This document shows, piece after piece, positions 60,681 to 64,000 of a stretch of 64,000 nucleotides of DNA. The stretch spans positions 66,330,139 to 66,394,138 of the forward strand of contig CM073595.1 in assembly GCA_037074705.1 (NCBI GenBank), given 5' to 3'. Origin of the DNA: Zhengitettix transpicula. Its lineage: Eukaryota; Arthropoda; Insecta; Orthoptera; Tetrigidae. The notes beneath the pieces were generated by a model. The model had not been told where the DNA came from and did no database searches. It saw only the letters and a list, made by a program, of their open reading frames with translations. The position numbers and the translations under genes were made by a program. Position 1 is the stretch's first letter, and every line of letters starts with the position of its first letter.

Positions 60681-62397
60681 CATGAAACTCACTTATCGCA
60701 ATACTCCCCTGCACTTTTAAAATTATTTTCCCTGTCTAAGGACAATAAACACTACCTTAAAAAAGCTCGTTCTTCTCAGCAATTAAAAGTTTTTTGTCTT
60801 TCAACTTCCTATTATTGAACGTCACCAACTTCTTATGATAAGTAAAATTTTTTTAAACTATGCCTAGAAACCTTTTCGCACAATTTCTGTCGTACCTTAA
60901 GATACCTGACAACAACACCCCATTTTTTAAAAGTATTGTTTTGTCTGCGGATTAGCAGTGAATAGCAGTGGAATGGAATTTGTTGTTTGAGAAGAAAAAT
61001 ATGTATAGGCCTATATAATTTGGAAATAATTATGATTTGAATGTAATGAACTCGTGATACATGGTACGTGTGGATTAGGAGAACGCCTAGCATCGTTGGC
61101 GAGGGAAATTATTATAAACCACCACTGAATATCGCTGAATTGTAGTTAAAAACCATATTTTATATTAATATGTATGTTTCAGTGACAGACAATAATAAAT
61201 GAGTATGCGGGGGTTTTTTTCATTTTCAGCGTTAAATAATACAGAAAAGTTATGAAATATTAGAATTGACGCAACTTAGTAGAGACTTAATACTTGAAAC
61301 AAAGAACGTCATTAATCTTTCTGCTGTAGAAATGTCATTGAAAATTATTATAGCTCGAATTATAATATTCAGATACAAAGTCGGATTGTGCCAGAAAGCA
61401 ATTAAGAATTGAACTTTTACGACACAGGGAACCGTCTTAATTACCCGTCTTCCTGGCAATTTCACGGCTGATGGGGAGGTCTGAGCGTATGTAGTAATTA
61501 TATCCGGGACAAGAACACTGCGCGTCCTGCCCAGAGAAGAGCAACGCCAAAATCATTCCTTGCCTTTTATTTACCTGAGACTTGGTGTCACCGACTTCCA
61601 AGACACACTCAACGGCCCCAGAAACATTTCCAAATGATTACCGCTACTGTTTTATTTATGATTAAACGCGCAAACCGTATTCAGGATATTAAAAAGTGAA
61701 GCATTAAAATGAGGACTAACATTAGGTTATAATTTTAGGAAAAGAATAATTTTCACTAATTAATGAAGTAATGTCGGCACAGGTTGGTCTAGGAAGAGAG
61801 TCCAACACTGTCAAGAAGATTCGCTACATTTCTGAGTCCATTAGATTTTCTCTCCAACCTTATAATAAATTGTTATTAATGGTAACGTTACGAACATTTC
61901 ATTTCGAAAAGTTTTACTGCTTTGTATTGCAAGTTGTAACATTAAATGAAAATTTACGCACGCCGTATGAATAAAATCCAAAATTGTATATTTGTATGTA
62001 GATTTCAATATTTATAAGTAATTTTCTACTCGTGGTGCAGTTCAGTGACAAAGATAGTTCCGTGACCTTCGAGATTTCCTGACCCTGTAGTATTATGAGG
62101 AGGAACTTCCTCAGTCTAGGCTATCCCTATTTGTTGTTGGCATAAAAGCGGTGACCCCCTTTTCAGTTCGTCGCTCACGTGCAGAAAACCCAAGGCTGAG
62201 CTGGAAACAGATTCCTGAATAGGAAAAGGATATGTCATCTTTTTCCTCTCGTTTCTCCGATATAATTACGTCACTGTCATGAACCTTCAAAGTGAAAATA
62301 TTTTATGAGATCTCATCGACGTAATGGCCTTAAAACTTGAGTATATGTAAACATAATTATATCTGGATTTAAATTTATTATAATGGGTTTTAAGTTG
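60681..62397. other. AT-rich intergenic DNA, nothing recognised
   Basis: GC-richer parts near 61500-61620 and 62030-62240 hold no identifiable gene. Confidence 0.5.
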
Positions 62398-63135
62398 AAC
62401 TAGCTGGGTGCCCGTTGTTGCCCGGGTTGTCATATATCCATAATCCCCGATTTGACTCAAACCTCGGTTGCTTTTGCAATATTTTTTTTGTAACACTCCT
62501 CGACCCCTATCCCTAAATGTGTTCCCCTGTCATGCCGAAAGGGTTGGAAATTATACACACGACATCGGTAGAAATACTATCAATGTCATCGATCCCGACA
62601 GATATAGAAATACTATCAAGGTCATTTACCCCGATCGTACGTTTAACATGTTTGAAAACTTCCACCCCGACCACCTCTGCTTGTGGGAGTTAAACGGCAA
62701 CTTGAATGTCATAATTAAACTCAGTGAGATTCGAGTCCAATCCAGATTATTTTTTCCTTACTTTTATCAAAAGCCTCTCCCCCCCCCTTAACGGCGCTCC
62801 CCTCCAAGCCCAAAAGGTTTTGAAATTATACACAGAGCACATGTAGAGGTTTTTTATGAATTTAATTGATCCAGAAAAATAAATCGGCCGGTTAACATGT
62901 TTGAAAATTTTTATCCCCGCCCTGCCCCTCCCACCCCCGCACGTTGCCCAGGTTGTCATAAAGAGACCCAGCGACATCCATAACCCCGATTTGACTCGAA
63001 TATGGTTGTTTTTACGTTATTTTCTTGTAACTCTCCTCCAGCTTCAACCCTATGGGTGCTTCTTTCCCATGCTGTAAATTATACACAGAAAACATAGGTA
63101 GAAACACTATCAGTCTCTTTGATCCCTAAAAGTAT
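62398..63135 (+). repeat. Local array of the 'GGGTGCCCG..TTGCCC' repeat
   Basis: The leading edge CTAGCTGGGTGCCCGTTG, TTGCCCGGGTTGTCATA starts at 62399. A second, partial copy starts at 62941 (ACGTTGCCCAGGTTGTCATA) about 540 bp later. Both continue CCATAA(T)CCCCGATTTGACTC. The internal block GAAATTATACACA, then TAGAAA(T/C)ACTATCA and GATCC, recurs at about 62550, 62820 and 63080. AACATGTTTGAAAA recurs at 62646 and 62897. Within the first unit a block of about 36 bp is itself duplicated (62570-62635). Element class unknown. Confidence 0.65.
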
Positions 63136-63685
63136 TTATCAGACTCCTCGTGTTAATCAATATACTCTCGAATTTTGATTACTGCTTTCAGTTATGATTA
63201 ATGATTAGCAAGAGAGGATAGACTCCAATGAGAAGCGTAGGATAATATGTATCAATTGTTTACTGCATAAATATTGAGAGACACGTAGTCGAGGTGAAAA
63301 TTTTAATAAAATCACCCTAACCTTTGCATGTTTACAGTTAATTAATTACCATGTAGAAGGAGAATAATCTTAAATTATCCTAAGTAGAGTAAATGGTAAG
63401 GCAATGAGATTACATTTTAGGTATGAGACAAAAAAATTGAAAATTTAAGGGAAATAGAATAATTATAACAACTATTAAGCGAAAATCGATCAGTTAGTGC
63501 CACGGGTAATATGTTTATGTACTAAAGTAATACAAGGGAAGAAACATTATGCTCATTTTTAGAAACTAAATTAGCAGGAAGGACAGATGTGCTAACTTCA
63601 TTCAATAGACACAAGGAAAATATTTTTATATTAAGTCTGGATAGATTTACAACAATAAGGAGCCTGTATAATAACCGATAATGAT
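63136..63685. other. AT-rich intergenic DNA, nothing recognised
   Basis: No signal. Confidence 0.5.
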
Positions 63686-63975
63686 TTCATGATGTCCACG
63701 ACGGCTATTGATGGGCGAAGCTTACGCCAAACAGATGGCCGTTTGCTTCACCTGTCTAATTATGAACGACGAGTAAAGTGTGTTTTATGCGTCCGGAGTG
63801 CTTTGTTCTTGGAGTTCATACAGAGTGCACGTTCCTTTACGTTACGAAACACGTACACCTCCATTCACGAAGTTTGGCACTTTTTTCCGCTGCAGTTTCC
63901 AGAATCCAGTTCCTCCTGTATTTGAGTACAAGGAACGTGTTGCTTAATATTACCGTGAACGCGATTGCCATTTAA
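63686..63975. other. GC-richer block at the window edge
   Basis: Composition rises and simple repeats vanish. Overlapping frames of 78 and 65 codons (63689-63925, 63778-63975) are unassigned. It could be another conserved non-coding block. Confidence 0.25.
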
Positions 63976-64000
63976 CCGGACATTTCCATGATAATTTTAA

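Noticed and set aside
1..64000. CRISPR array, bacterial operon, or rRNA genes
   Set aside because: No regularly spaced short repeats with unique spacers, no ribosome-binding-site-led gene clusters and no rRNA-like conserved blocks. The window has eukaryotic repeat content throughout.

Overview
This window looks like a piece of a large, AT-rich animal nuclear genome, most likely an arthropod and probably an insect. The evidence is long gene-free stretches, in-frame stops everywhere, long (TA)n microsatellites, tRNA-derived SINE-like fragments, an eroded Jockey-type LINE, Tc1/mariner-like DDE transposase remains and Penelope-like terminal repeats. A cockroach- or termite-like genome would fit, but that is an impression of repeat style and not a demonstration. 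I see no intact host protein-coding gene. The longest open frame (130 codons at 53694) is not recognisable and contains a SINE fragment. This is best read as intergenic or intronic sequence.

Layout. 1-7.5 kb: AT-rich DNA with a foldback element (2322-2479), a first copy of a four-copy dispersed repeat (about 2500), an inverted pair of Penelope-like termini (3187-3440), a GC-richer island (3.8-4.3 kb), and a LINE ORF2 tail (4760-4976). 7.5-23.6 kb: mostly featureless, with a 152-bp palindromic mini-element (14320-14471), SINE fragments and another copy of the four-copy repeat (14.9 kb). 23.6-24.9 kb: a 1.25-kb unit bounded by about 150-bp inverted repeats with another repeat nested inside. 27.3-30.4 kb: a GC/CpG-rich, low-repeat block that could be regulatory. 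32.86-33.15 kb: a TA-flanked MITE. 34.3-35.4 kb: a nested palindrome built from tandem tRNA-like SINE units. 35.75-36.41 kb: a broken DDE transposase. 37.3-37.7 kb: a second GC-rich island. 39.1-40.6 kb: a LINE tail and a possible solo LTR. 41.3-41.6 kb: an unassigned coding-looking frame. 45.2-45.9 kb: repeat-like, GC-richer sequence. 47.9-48.7 kb: the Jockey reverse transcriptase remnant. 55.9-57.3 kb: the largest GC-rich island. 62.4-63.1 kb: a local array of a repeat also seen at 7 kb and 24.7 kb.

The most interesting signal is a hammerhead-ribozyme-like core (CTGAAGA, a short GATAC/GTATC-type stem, then GAAACGTC) recurring in six or seven diverged copies. At two or three loci the copies form outward-facing inverted pairs. 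Such ribozymes are known in the terminal repeats of Penelope-like retroelements, so the motif class is not new. The copy architecture here and the palindromic mini-element at 14.3 kb deserve a check. Nothing in the window forms an operon or pathway. The logic is that of mobile-element sediment around a few possible conserved non-coding blocks.
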